A stretch of DNA of 64,000 nt, taken from the NCBI RefSeq assembly GCF_014892575.1, contig NZ_JADBGI010000010.1, positions 124,001-188,000 of the forward strand. Reading direction: 5' to 3'. This DNA is from Nocardiopsis coralli (GTDB lineage: Bacteria > Actinomycetota > Actinomycetes > Streptosporangiales > Streptosporangiaceae). The position numbers were made by a program, and so were the translations under genes. This document shows positions 24,877-32,826 of this stretch, in pieces. The notes under the pieces are model-generated. The model was not told the DNA's origin and made no database searches. It worked only from the letters and a program-made list of their open reading frames with translations. Position 1 is the first letter of the stretch. Each line of letters opens with the position of its first letter.

Positions 24877-27000
24877 TCACAGGGACGCGAGGTCGGTGTG
24901 CAGGGGCGGGGGCGGGTCGTCGGGGTCGGCGGCCAGGACGAGCGGGTGCAGCGGATCGTCGAAGGTGATGCGGGGTTCGGGGGCGCCTGTGCCGGGCGGG
25001 GTGTGGGTGATCCAGTCGACGAGTTCGCGGGCGCGGCCGACGTCCCCGCCGGGCCGGGTCAGGGCGAGGACGGTTCCGGCGACGTCGCAGCGCAGGTTGA
25101 GGTGGAGGGTGGCGGCGTGCACGCTCTGTGCCCAGGCCCCGGGGCTGACGCGGCGGGTGCGGCGGTCGTGGGGTCGGCGCAGGCGCCAGGCGGGCGCGGC
25201 CAGGCCGAGGGCGCGGTCCCCGCAGGTGAGCACGAGGCTGGGGCGTTCGCGGGCGGTGTGGGCCCGGTCGGGGTCTGGGTCGGCCAAGGTGGTGTCGACC
25301 CAGGTCTCGACGGGGGCGTCGGTGGCCCGGGTGAGGGCGGTGCGGGCGGCCTCGAGCAGGGGCGCGTCGACGTGGAGGGGGTCGGCGGTCAGGGGTCCGT
25401 GCAGGGGTGTGTGGCCGGTCAGGACGAGCGACCAGTCGACGGCGGCGCGCGCGGGCAGGGGCAGTCGGCCGTGGGTGAGGCAGACCAGGGTGCGTTCGCG
25501 GGCGAGCTGGTAGGTGGCGCAGGCCCCGGAGTGACGTGCGGCCAGGGCGAGGCCGAGGCTCATGGCCTTGGTGCCGGTGGTCAGATCGACGACGGCGGGG
25601 CGGCCGTCCTGCCCGGTGATCCAGGCGTGGGCGCCGGCGGCGACGGCGTGGACGTCGGACCCGTCGACGGGGTCGGCGCCGAACCGGACGCGGTCGCGGT
25701 ACCCGTGTTCCTTCAGGTGGGCGGCGTCGGCGGGCGGGGCGTCGGGGTGCTCGGCGCGGTGGAGGGTGCGTGCGGCGGCCTCCCGGACGTGTTCGCGCAT
25801 GCCCTGGTGCGAGGACAGGATCAGGGCGCGGGCGGGCCGGTGGGCGTGCACGGCGGTGAGGGTGCCCAGGCGGCTGCCGCCCAGCGCGGTGACCAGGGCG
25901 GGTGCGGTCTCGGGGCCGGGGTGGTGCTCGGGCGGGTCCGGGCAGGCGGGCAGCGGGGGCCGGCCGGAGGGCTGCAGCGGCGCGGGGTCCAGGCCGGGGA
26001 AGAAGGCCGAGCGCAGGTCGTCGAAGGAGGTCAGTCGTCCCAGGAGGTCGTCGAGGGCCCACACGTGGGTGTTGCGTGCGTTGAGCGCGGGGTTGTGTTC
26101 GAGCATGGCCGCACGCAGGCGGGGGCGGGCGGGACCGGAGTGTACGAACAGGACGGAGACGGCGTTGCCGAAGACCCGGCGGGCCTTGGCGACGGTCCAC
26201 CCGGCGCGGGCCTCGACGTCGCCGGGGCGGGTCTTGGCCTCCACGCACAGCACACGGTGGCGGTGGCGGACCACGGCGTCGAAGTCGGCCACGGAGTCCC
26301 CGGGGCGGGCGGGGTCGGCGACCCGGCGGGGACCGAGGACCTCGGTGTCGGGTGCGCGGCGCAGGTGGCGCCGCAGGTGGGCGAGCACGCGGGCCTCGGC
26401 GACGATCCCGCGGCGGGCGGCCGGGCCGAGCCGGGGGTGGCGGGCGTCCAGGGCCTGGGTGCCGCCCTGCAGGACCAGGCGCACGGGTTCGGGGTCGCGG
26501 TCCTCGATCCAGTGGGAACCGTGCACCCCGGCGAGGGCGGCCAGGTCCACGTACGCGGTGTCGACGGGCAGGCCGGGGTGGTCGGGGTCGGCGGTGCGCA
26601 GCAGGTCGCGGCGGGGATCCAGGTACAGGCGCCAGCCCGGGGCGCGGGGGTGGCGGGCCTCGGGCAGTGCCTGTTCGTGCAGGAGCGCGGCGGCCACGCT
26701 CATGATCTTGGTTCCGCCGGTGTAGTCGAGGTACCAGGGCCGGCCCTCGCGCAGGCCCTCCAGGGTGCGCAGGCGGTCGCGGACGCTCTTGGGGTCGTGG
26801 GGGTCGGGGCCGACGCTGGCCACGTGCACGGACGCGGGGGCCGTGCGTGCGCGCACGGCGTCGGCGACCCGGTGGGCGGCGGGGAGGGTGTCGTCGCTGC
26901 CGAGGAGGACGAGGTGGTCGTGGGGCAGGGTGAGCGCGGACAACAACGCGGGGGTGGGGTTGCGTCCCACGAGGACGACGGAGGTTCGGGGGGTGTCCAC
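24877..27000 (-). CDS. Double-CARF PD-(D/E)xK nuclease, predicted cyclic-oligoadenylate effector
   Basis: 707 residues. The CARF-like module 1 spans about 1-165: a Rossmann-type start TSVVLVGRNPTPALLSAL and the ligand loop LDYTGGTKIMSVAAALL at 91-107. A PD-(D/E)xK nuclease follows at about 190-330: D239-F-D241, then VEAK with E254 and K256, the Card1/Can2 (DUF1887) pattern. CARF-like module 2 spans about 365-500, with a second loop VDLTTGTKAMSLGLALAAR at 471-489. The last 200 residues have no recognised fold. Two CARF modules in one chain recall Can1, where the ligand is cA4. The GTG start follows GAGAAGG; the ATG at 27039 is rejected because it lies within the -10 box. It probably acts when Cas10 makes cyclic oligoadenylate. 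Confidence 0.85.
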   Translation of the reverse strand: MDTPRTSVVLVGRNPTPALLSALTLPHDHLVLLGSDDTLPAAHRVADAVRARTAPASVHVASVGPDPHDPKSVRDRLRTLEGLREGRPWYLDYTGGTKIMSVAAALLHEQALPEARHPRAPGWRLYLDPRRDLLRTADPDHPGLPVDTAYVDLAALAGVHGSHWIEDRDPEPVRLVLQGGTQALDARHPRLGPAARRGIVAEARVLAHLRRHLRRAPDTEVLGPRRVADPARPGDSVADFDAVVRHRHRVLCVEAKTRPGDVEARAGWTVAKARRVFGNAVSVLFVHSGPARPRLRAAMLEHNPALNARNTHVWALDDLLGRLTSFDDLRSAFFPGLDPAPLQPSGRPPLPACPDPPEHHPGPETAPALVTALGGSRLGTLTAVHAHRPARALILSSHQGMREHVREAAARTLHRAEHPDAPPADAAHLKEHGYRDRVRFGADPVDGSDVHAVAAGAHAWITGQDGRPAVVDLTTGTKAMSLGLALAARHSGACATYQLARERTLVCLTHGRLPLPARAAVDWSLVLTGHTPLHGPLTADPLHVDAPLLEAARTALTRATDAPVETWVDTTLADPDPDRAHTARERPSLVLTCGDRALGLAAPAWRLRRPHDRRTRRVSPGAWAQSVHAATLHLNLRCDVAGTVLALTRPGGDVGRARELVDWITHTPPGTGAPEPRITFDDPLHPLVLAADPDDPPPPLHTDLASL

Positions 27001-27037
27001 GTTGGCCTTCTCGCGCGTTCGTTCACCGTGTGGCGCC

Positions 27038-27043
27038 ATGGTA
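27038..27043 (-). promoter_or_regulatory. -10 box of the CARF-nuclease gene
   Basis: TACCAT on the minus strand, predicting a start near 27031 and a 30-base leader before GTG 27000. There is no clear -35, and the TGTCCGAGAG motif seen at other genes of this locus is absent here. Confidence 0.4.
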
Positions 27044-27136
27044 ACGGTTCGCGCGGGAGGTGTTCGGATTCCCGGTTCCCACCTGCAAAAACACCGGGCA
27101 TCCGCGGGAACGAAAGCGGCATTCGTAACACGGAAC

Positions 27137-27496
27137 TCACGGGCGCACTTTTTTCTCCGGCGACCCGCTGATCACAAAAGAACGGCAGGCGGTCACGGCC
27201 CCTTTTCCGTCTCTGACCAGGTCGGAGGGGACGAGCAGGTCACGGCGCTCGGGATGGGCCGACCCCACGACCGAGGAGACGATGAACCAGGTGCCCTCGC
27301 GGGGTTCGGGCAGATCGGCGCGCCCGCGTTCCTCCGCCAACAGGGGCACCCCCTCGGGCACACCCGCCGCCCGGTCGATCCGCACCCGCACCGCCGAGAC
27401 CCGTGCCGGACTGTCGGCGCGGGGCCAGCTCTGGATCACACGCGAGCGCTCGTCGACGACCGTCACCATGTGCGGGGTCAGGTTGACCACCGGCAT
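27137..27496 (-). CDS. Conserved-type hypothetical protein (NLTPHxVTV family)
   Basis: 119 residues, no membrane segment. It begins MPVVNLTPHMVTVVDERSRVIQSWPRADSPARV and later has PREGTWFIVSSVV, ERRDLLVPSDLVRDGKG and VTACRSF. This pattern (NLTPH-x-VTV ... DL-x-x-P-x-D-x-VRD-x-x-G ... CRSF) is one I know from uncharacterised phage and bacterial proteins; no function is established. ATG 27496 follows CGGAGG. It lies in the gap upstream of the CARF nuclease on the same strand. It carries a TGTCCGAGAG motif 77 bases before its start, at almost the same distance as cas10 (76 bases). Co-regulation with the CRISPR locus is therefore likely, and a role in it possible. Confidence 0.6.
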   Translation of the reverse strand: MPVVNLTPHMVTVVDERSRVIQSWPRADSPARVSAVRVRIDRAAGVPEGVPLLAEERGRADLPEPREGTWFIVSSVVGSAHPERRDLLVPSDLVRDGKGAVTACRSFVISGSPEKKVRP

Positions 27497-27573
27497 CCGA
27501 GGCCTCCGTTCTGTGCTGCGCGCGGCCGTCCGGGCCGTGATCGCGGCGCCCGCGCCCTGCTCTCACCGCAAGT

Positions 27574-27585
27574 CTCTCGGACACC
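27574..27585 (-). promoter_or_regulatory. TGTCCGAGAG motif upstream of the 27137-27496 gene
   Basis: GGTGTCCGAGAG on the minus strand, one of five copies of the TGTCCGAGAG core found at genes of the CRISPR locus. Confidence 0.55.
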
Positions 27586-27701
27586 GCCGGGGCGCCCCAG
27601 CAGGCACGTCGGAGGAGGTGGGGGCGGGCGCGTTCGGGACGAGGGGCCTTTTCCGGCCGCTGTGGCGGGCGTTGTCCGTCCACATTCCGCACACCCGACA
27701 A

Positions 27702-27731
27702 TTGACAGCGGCAACGCGCCGGGCCTAATTT
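27702..27731 (+). promoter_or_regulatory. Strong housekeeping-type promoter
   Basis: TTGACA (27702-27707), an 18-base spacer and TAATTT (27726-27731): the closest match to a sigma-70/HrdB consensus in the window. Transcription would start near 27738, leaving a leader of about 110 bases before the GTG at 27850. Confidence 0.75.
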
Positions 27732-27849
27732 GTTGTCAGACCTCCCGTTGACGCGGGGGTGTCGGAAATGGCCTCACGTCTCTTCACACACGCTTTTCCG
27801 CGGGGCTGGGAAAGCGACCCGGCCCGGGTCCACCCGGGGAGAAGAGTTC

Positions 27850-29097
27850 GTGAGCACGCACCACTGTTCCGCATGGGAACTGTTCCGTTCGACCACGTTC
27901 CTGCGCGTCTTCACACGCGTGGTGGGCTGCGGCCCGTGTTCGGGAGACGGAACCGCACAGAGCTGCCCGGGCCACGCCGAGCAGTTCTACAACTATGTCA
28001 ACCTGTGCGCCGAGCACTGCCCGTGCCCGGTGCACCGCGGTGACGCCGACAGTGTGATCGCCGTGCGCATGCGCCGCGCCGCACCGGCCCGCACCGAGGG
28101 TTCCGGTGCCACCGCCGTGCGCGGGCGCGAGCACGTCGACCGCAGCGCCGCGCACCGGCTGCGCGATGCGCTCGACGACGTGCGCCGCGACCGTTCCTAC
28201 AAGAACCTGCGGCGCGTCTATCCCCAGCGCAGCGCGCGAGGCGCGGTGCGCTGTGCGTTCTCCGAGCGTCCCCGGCGTTGGGCGCAGCGCCGCGACGTCT
28301 CCCGGGTGGCCTCCGACGTGGTCGACCAGGAGGCGCTGGCGATGCTGGTGCTCACGGCCGGGTGGGGCAACCCCGCCGCCGACCTGCCCGAGGACATCGG
28401 TCCGGGCGAGCACGTGTCCTTCACCGAGGACGGGAGTGCGGTGCCGGTGGCCGACCTGCACGGGCGGTCCGTCAGCGAGCTGCGCGAACCCCCGCTGGTC
28501 TCCACCGCCACCGGCGACTACCTGCTGCGCAAGCTCGCCGAGCTGGCGTCCGGGCGCGACGCCGACCCGGGGCGCACGCCCGACCAGCGCCGGCGGCTGG
28601 TGCTGCGCCGGCTGCTGCCCGAGCTGAGCGGCGAGGACCTGGCCCGGCGGCTGACCGGCGTGCTGGGGCGGATGGCGGTGGACATGCCCGCCCACTTCCG
28701 GATGGTGCAGCGTGCCCGCGGACGGGCCCGCAGCGCCCCGTACGCCCCGGTCCCCGACACCGAGGAGGCCCCGGACGCGGGCGATCCGCCGCGGCGCGAG
28801 GTGCTGAGCCGGAACGAGCGTGCGTGGTTGGGCCGGACCGCCGCGCGCCTGGCCGAGGACGCCCAGCGCGACCGGGCCGCCTTCGACGCCGACCCGCAGG
28901 GGGCGCTGGATGCCCTGGTCTGCGCGGTGTCGGCGGGTGACGACGGGGTCCCGGAGCGGTGGCGGTCGGCGTCGGAGGACCCCGACGTGCGCGCCGACCT
29001 GTTGGAGGCGCTCGCCGAGGCCGCGGAGTCCTCGGCGGGTTCCGCGGGCCGCACCGGTTCCGAGGCCCCGGTGGCCTGTGTGGACTCCGCACCCTGA
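27850..29097 (+). CDS. Unknown protein with Cys/His-rich N-terminus
   Basis: 415 residues, no family recognised. The first 70 residues are rich in Cys and His: HHCSAWELF, VVGCGPCSGDGTAQSCPGHAEQFYNY and VNLCAEHCPCPVH. They could bind one or two zinc ions. The remainder is Arg/Ala/Glu-rich and mostly helical, with LRRVYPQRSARGAVRC, a central block around LVLTAGWGNPAADLPED and a helical C-terminus. There is no signal peptide or membrane span. The GTG at 27850 has a GGGGAGAAG site. It is driven by the strongest promoter in the window, divergent from the 27137-27496 gene. Its position between the CARF nuclease and the cas operon makes an accessory CRISPR or defence role possible, but nothing in the sequence proves it. 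Confidence 0.6.
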   Translation: MSTHHCSAWELFRSTTFLRVFTRVVGCGPCSGDGTAQSCPGHAEQFYNYVNLCAEHCPCPVHRGDADSVIAVRMRRAAPARTEGSGATAVRGREHVDRSAAHRLRDALDDVRRDRSYKNLRRVYPQRSARGAVRCAFSERPRRWAQRRDVSRVASDVVDQEALAMLVLTAGWGNPAADLPEDIGPGEHVSFTEDGSAVPVADLHGRSVSELREPPLVSTATGDYLLRKLAELASGRDADPGRTPDQRRRLVLRRLLPELSGEDLARRLTGVLGRMAVDMPAHFRMVQRARGRARSAPYAPVPDTEEAPDAGDPPRREVLSRNERAWLGRTAARLAEDAQRDRAAFDADPQGALDALVCAVSAGDDGVPERWRSASEDPDVRADLLEALAEAAESSAGSAGRTGSEAPVACVDSAP

Positions 29098-29824
29098 CCG
29101 GGACGGCCGCGCCCCCTCCCCCTTGCCGCGCGGCCCCCGCCGACGGTGTGCGGGCCCCGGACCTTCGGGTCCGGGGCATTTCTGTGTCCGCGCCCTGTCG
29201 GGAACCGGTTCCCCGGTCGCAGTGCGGGCCCTTCGTGCCGAGCGCGCTGCCGTCTGCCCCATGCGTGCCCCGGTCGCGGCCGAAGGGGGGTCGGCCGGTG
29301 CGCCCGTGGCGAGAAGCACCGTCGCCGCGCGCGTCGCCGGATGGTCCCATCCAGGACTCCCGTGTCGGTGTGCTGGACATCCGCAGCTCCGGTGGGCACG
29401 CACCTGGGCCGGGGACCCGCTGTGCCGGCGCCCGGTCCAGCGGCACGCGAAACACTCCGCACGGGACACCCGCGCCTGCGCCCTGCGCACGCCGGCTTCC
29501 ACGGCTCGGGCCGGTATACCCCGTCCGGGGGCTCGGCGTACCGGCGCGCACCGGCGCCCGGTCCACCGACGCGCGAGACGCGCCGTTCCCACGCGCCTCG
29601 TCCGCGGGTCCCACCCGGAACACCCGTGTCGGCGTGCTGGACATCCGCAGCTCCGGTGGGGACACACCCCGTCCTGGGACCCGGCATACCGGCCCGCACC
29701 GGCGCCCGGTCCGGGACACCCGCGCCTGCGTGCTGCGCACACAGGTATCCGCGGCCCCGCTCGGCGCCCCCTGGGCCGGGGGTAGGGGCGTTGTGGTGCC
29801 CGGAGGGCAGGTGACGGGTCCGGG
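29098..29824. other. Non-coding gap with degenerate direct repeats
   Basis: 727 bases between the unknown gene and the 3' end of the cas operon, with no credible gene on either strand. Two imperfect repeat pairs lie inside: 29343-29397 with 29607-29661 (55 bp, about five mismatches) and 29463-29490 with 29713-29740 (28 bp, two mismatches). CACCGGCGCCCGGTCC-like segments lie between. Repeat length and spacing (97-153 bases) are irregular, so this is not a functional CRISPR array. Confidence 0.6.
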
Positions 29825-32068
29825 TCACGGGGGCGGGCCGCGGCCGGAGAACCGCCGGGTGAGCGGCGGCAGGACCGGGTACTCCGCGAACTCGCGCAGG
29901 CTCATCACGGCCGTCTCCTCCAGGGGGAGCCGGTGGCGCCAGCGGGCGGCCAGGCACACGTCGCGGGCCTGGTCGACCCCGCGCCAGTGCGCGGCGCCGG
30001 GGTCGTGGGGGGCGCCGGTCCCGTGCGCTGGGCCGGGGGTGTGAGCTGGTCCGGGCCGTCGGCGGGCGGTCAGAGCACTGTCGAACGCGTCGAGGAAACG
30101 TCGCACCTCCGGAGCACCGGCGCGGCGCACCCCGGCCCCCGGGTCCAGGGACAGTGCACGGGCGCGGCGGTCCACCAGGTGGAGCTCCGGCCCCAGGTGC
30201 ACGCTCCCGAGCCCGAGCGCTTTGCCCATCCCGATCTTGTGCGCGTACTCGGGGTCGCGGGGGTCCCCTCCGTCGACGGGGTTGTCCAGGACCAGCGCCC
30301 GCAGCAGCGCCCCGAGCTCGGCGCCGGTGAGGTTGGTGAAGGTGATGCGGGAACGGAACGCGAGCCCGTCACGTAACGGGAGCACGTCGCGCTGGGTCTC
30401 CCGCGGCGGCCCGTCGGCGGTGGAGGGCACCTCGAACCCCAGCGCCTCCTGCGCCGCGCGGTCGTACCGCACCGGGGATCCGAGCCCCTCGGGGTGGCGG
30501 TGCAGGTAGACCTTGTACCCGCCCAGACGCACCCGCCCCTCGTGCGACCAGGTCACCAGGTCGGGGCGTTCCCCGAACTCGGTCTCGGGCCCCTGAAGCA
30601 GGTAGTTGGCGAAGCATCCGCGTTGTGGGGACAGCAGGCGCACGCGCAGGGGCCCGCCGGGCAGGTCGGCGTCGGTACTCTCGCACACCGCGTCCCCGAC
30701 CTGGATCCGGCCCCGGGTGGCCCCGCCGGGCCCGGCGAAGGTGTCCAGGTCGCCGAAGAGCGCGCGGGGCACGTCGACGGGGCGTCCCGCACGGTCGCCG
30801 CGTTCGGGGTCGCCGCCGGCCGGATCGCCCCGTTGTGGCCCGAGCACGCCCGGGGGCACGGCACGCCGGATCGGGTTGTCGTCGCTGACGGCGATGCGGT
30901 ACCCGCCGGAGCGGCCGAAGGAGACCACCGCGCCGGACAGGTCCTGGTCGAACCAGACCGGTTCCACCCCTGACCTGGGCAGTCCCCCTCCCCCACCCCC
31001 GGCCACGGGCGCGCGTTCGGGGTCGCCGGGCACGGTTCCGAGGTGGTCGGGGAAGGCCAGGCGCTGGTAGTCGGTGATCTGCTCGGCGGACTCGAAGAGC
31101 TCCACGAGCACGTCGGGCACGGGCAGGCGTCCGCTGCGCAGGTCGTGCGGGCGGGCGAAGAGATAGGCGTTGCGCCGTTCGGCGGAGGCGGGCCCGGTGA
31201 GTACGACCAGGCCCGGGACGACGGTTCCCTCCCCGCCGGTGTGCGTGTGCAGGTGTGCCAGGGCGTCGTCGCGGGTGGGCGCGACCGCGGCGATCCCCTT
31301 GGTCCCGGGGATGTGGAGGGCGTGCACCCACCGGTGCTGGAGCGCGCCGTGCTGGGGGTGGAGTGTCGGCACGTACCCGGTGCCCCGCGGAGGGTCGGGG
31401 AAGGTGTCGATGCCGAAGTCCCAGGTGGCCAGGCTCCGGCGCAGCACGTCGAAGGGGAGTTTGAGGGCCTGGCCGGGTTCGGCGGACCAGGGGGTGGGCG
31501 GGACCTCGACGACGTACCACCGGTCCTCGTCCGTGGCGTGGTGCAGGAACCCCTGGCGGGTGCGCAGCCCCGCGCGGCGTTTGCGGTAGTGGGCGTGGCG
31601 GTGGGCCATGACCTGCCGGGTGCGGGCGGGCAGGGTGCTGTCCCCGCTGTCGGGGTCGATGCGCACGGGCGCCCGGAAGTACAGCATCGGGGTGTTGACC
31701 GGGCCGGTCTCGCCCCCGGTGAGCATGCGAACGGTGTTGCGCAGGAGCCCGCGAAGGCTGGCCCCGGGCAGGACCGGCAGCCCGGGGCCGCCGGGAACGG
31801 GCAGGCGCAGGGAACGGCCGACGTGGCCGCGGTCCGGGCTGCGGCCGACGTAGGTGGGGGTCAGGGTGGTGACGGTGAGGTCGATCCAGCCGGTGTGGGT
31901 GCCGGGCACGGTGCGGTCGTGCGAGCGCAGCAGGTCGGCGGTGCTGAACCCGTCGTGCAGGTCGGCGGCGGGCAGGGGCGCGTCGGCGAGCGGCACGAGG
32001 CCGTAGGGGGCGGTCGCCGTGTAGCGGGGCTGCCGGGGGCCGGGATGGGGGCCGGGATCGTCGTCCAT
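29825..32068 (-). CDS. Large RAMP protein, TIGR03986-like (Cas7-with-insertion type)
   Basis: 747 residues. RAMP ferredoxin-fold marks are GWIDLTVTTLTPTYVGRS with GLPVLPGASLRGLLRNTVRMLTG near residue 75 (the RAMP start with L-P-G-x-S-L-R-G) and the C-terminal HKIGMGKALGLGSVHLGPEL, a Gly-rich loop diagnostic of the TIGR03986 CRISPR family. The several hundred residues between them are the usual large insertion, including a Gly-rich linker at VAGGGGGGLPRSG. In type III-D complexes such a subunit sits in the Cas7 backbone along the crRNA. The start ATG overlaps the stop of the csx19-like gene (TGATG). It is the last gene of the operon. Confidence 0.8.
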   Translation of the reverse strand: MDDDPGPHPGPRQPRYTATAPYGLVPLADAPLPAADLHDGFSTADLLRSHDRTVPGTHTGWIDLTVTTLTPTYVGRSPDRGHVGRSLRLPVPGGPGLPVLPGASLRGLLRNTVRMLTGGETGPVNTPMLYFRAPVRIDPDSGDSTLPARTRQVMAHRHAHYRKRRAGLRTRQGFLHHATDEDRWYVVEVPPTPWSAEPGQALKLPFDVLRRSLATWDFGIDTFPDPPRGTGYVPTLHPQHGALQHRWVHALHIPGTKGIAAVAPTRDDALAHLHTHTGGEGTVVPGLVVLTGPASAERRNAYLFARPHDLRSGRLPVPDVLVELFESAEQITDYQRLAFPDHLGTVPGDPERAPVAGGGGGGLPRSGVEPVWFDQDLSGAVVSFGRSGGYRIAVSDDNPIRRAVPPGVLGPQRGDPAGGDPERGDRAGRPVDVPRALFGDLDTFAGPGGATRGRIQVGDAVCESTDADLPGGPLRVRLLSPQRGCFANYLLQGPETEFGERPDLVTWSHEGRVRLGGYKVYLHRHPEGLGSPVRYDRAAQEALGFEVPSTADGPPRETQRDVLPLRDGLAFRSRITFTNLTGAELGALLRALVLDNPVDGGDPRDPEYAHKIGMGKALGLGSVHLGPELHLVDRRARALSLDPGAGVRRAGAPEVRRFLDAFDSALTARRRPGPAHTPGPAHGTGAPHDPGAAHWRGVDQARDVCLAARWRHRLPLEETAVMSLREFAEYPVLPPLTRRFSGRGPPP

Positions 32069-32826
32069 CACGCCCCCCGGGCCGGGTCCCCGGTTCCGGG
32101 GTCGGGCGCGGGTCCGGTGGGGTCGGGGCCGGTCCGGAACCCGGTGAGGCGGTGGAAGGCCACCCCCACGGCCCCGGTCTCCGGGTCCTCGGCCCAGTAC
32201 TCGCGCACGGTCAGCCAGGTCCCCGCGCTGTGGGCGAGGGTGCGTCCGCCGTCCAGCGGCCGGGTGGCGGCGGTGGCGTCGACCGGGTCCAGGGGGAGGA
32301 CGGCGCGCGTGCCGTCGGGTTCGGAGGTGACGGTGAGCGCAGGGGTGTCGTGGGACGCGGCCCGGAGGGGTCGGCGGTGCTCGCCGCCGTGGCGGCCGCG
32401 CAGCAGGAGCGCGCGGTCCCGGGGTCGCAGCGGCGCGGGCAGCGGGCCGGGGGCGTCGGCGCTGATCCACCCGCGTTCGGCCCCCTCCCCCAGCCGGATC
32501 TGGGCGTGCGGCGTGAAGACCAGCACCTCCAGGATCCGCCACCGGTCGGCGTTTCCGGGCGCGGGCGCGGAGAGGTCCGGGGCGTCTGTGTCGGACCGGT
32601 GCCAGGTCCGGGAGAGGCAGGAACCGGTGATGCGCCCGTCCCCGAGCTCGGCCAGGAGCCACTGGGGTGCGGCGGGACCGGTGGGCGCGGGCGGCCCGAT
32701 CGGGGGCCGGTCGAGCAGGCCGCAGCGCACACCCCGGTCGAAGACCTCGTCCAGGACCGTGTCGATCTGGGCGGGGGTGAGTTCGTGCAGGAGCAGTCCG
32801 GACGGCGGGGGCGGGTCGGGGTTCAC
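32068..32826 (-). CDS. csx19: Csx19-like protein (TIGR03984 family)
   Basis: 252 residues. The N-terminal half is Pro-rich. The core has WLLAELGDGRITGSCLSRTW, RWRILEVLVFTPHAQIRLG, ERGWISADAP, DRALLLRGRHGGEH and WLTVREYWAEDPETGAVGVAFHRLTGF. The order W...E.LVF, then (L/F)LLRG, then R-E-Y-x-x-x-D near the C-terminus matches Csx19, a small subunit confined to type III-D operons. The assignment rests on this pattern and on the neighbours. GTG 32826 overlaps the preceding stop by four bases, and its own stop overlaps the next start, so it is tightly coupled within the operon. Confidence 0.65.
   Translation of the reverse strand: MNPDPPPPSGLLLHELTPAQIDTVLDEVFDRGVRCGLLDRPPIGPPAPTGPAAPQWLLAELGDGRITGSCLSRTWHRSDTDAPDLSAPAPGNADRWRILEVLVFTPHAQIRLGEGAERGWISADAPGPLPAPLRPRDRALLLRGRHGGEHRRPLRAASHDTPALTVTSEPDGTRAVLPLDPVDATAATRPLDGGRTLAHSAGTWLTVREYWAEDPETGAVGVAFHRLTGFRTGPDPTGPAPDPGTGDPARGA

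Noticed and set aside
27001-27039. ATG at 27039 as start of the CARF nuclease
   Set aside because: The ATG lies within the TACCAT -10 box and has no ribosome-binding site. GTG 27000 has GAGAAGG at good spacing.
24844-27171. Plus-strand frame of 775 codons opposite the CARF nuclease
   Set aside because: Gly/Val/Ala-rich shadow of the nuclease gene without a start signal. The minus-strand product has clear CARF and nuclease motifs.
29343-29740. Possible CRISPR array
   Set aside because: Repeats are too long and imperfect, with spacings of 97-153 bases. No regular repeat-spacer unit of 60-75 bases exists.
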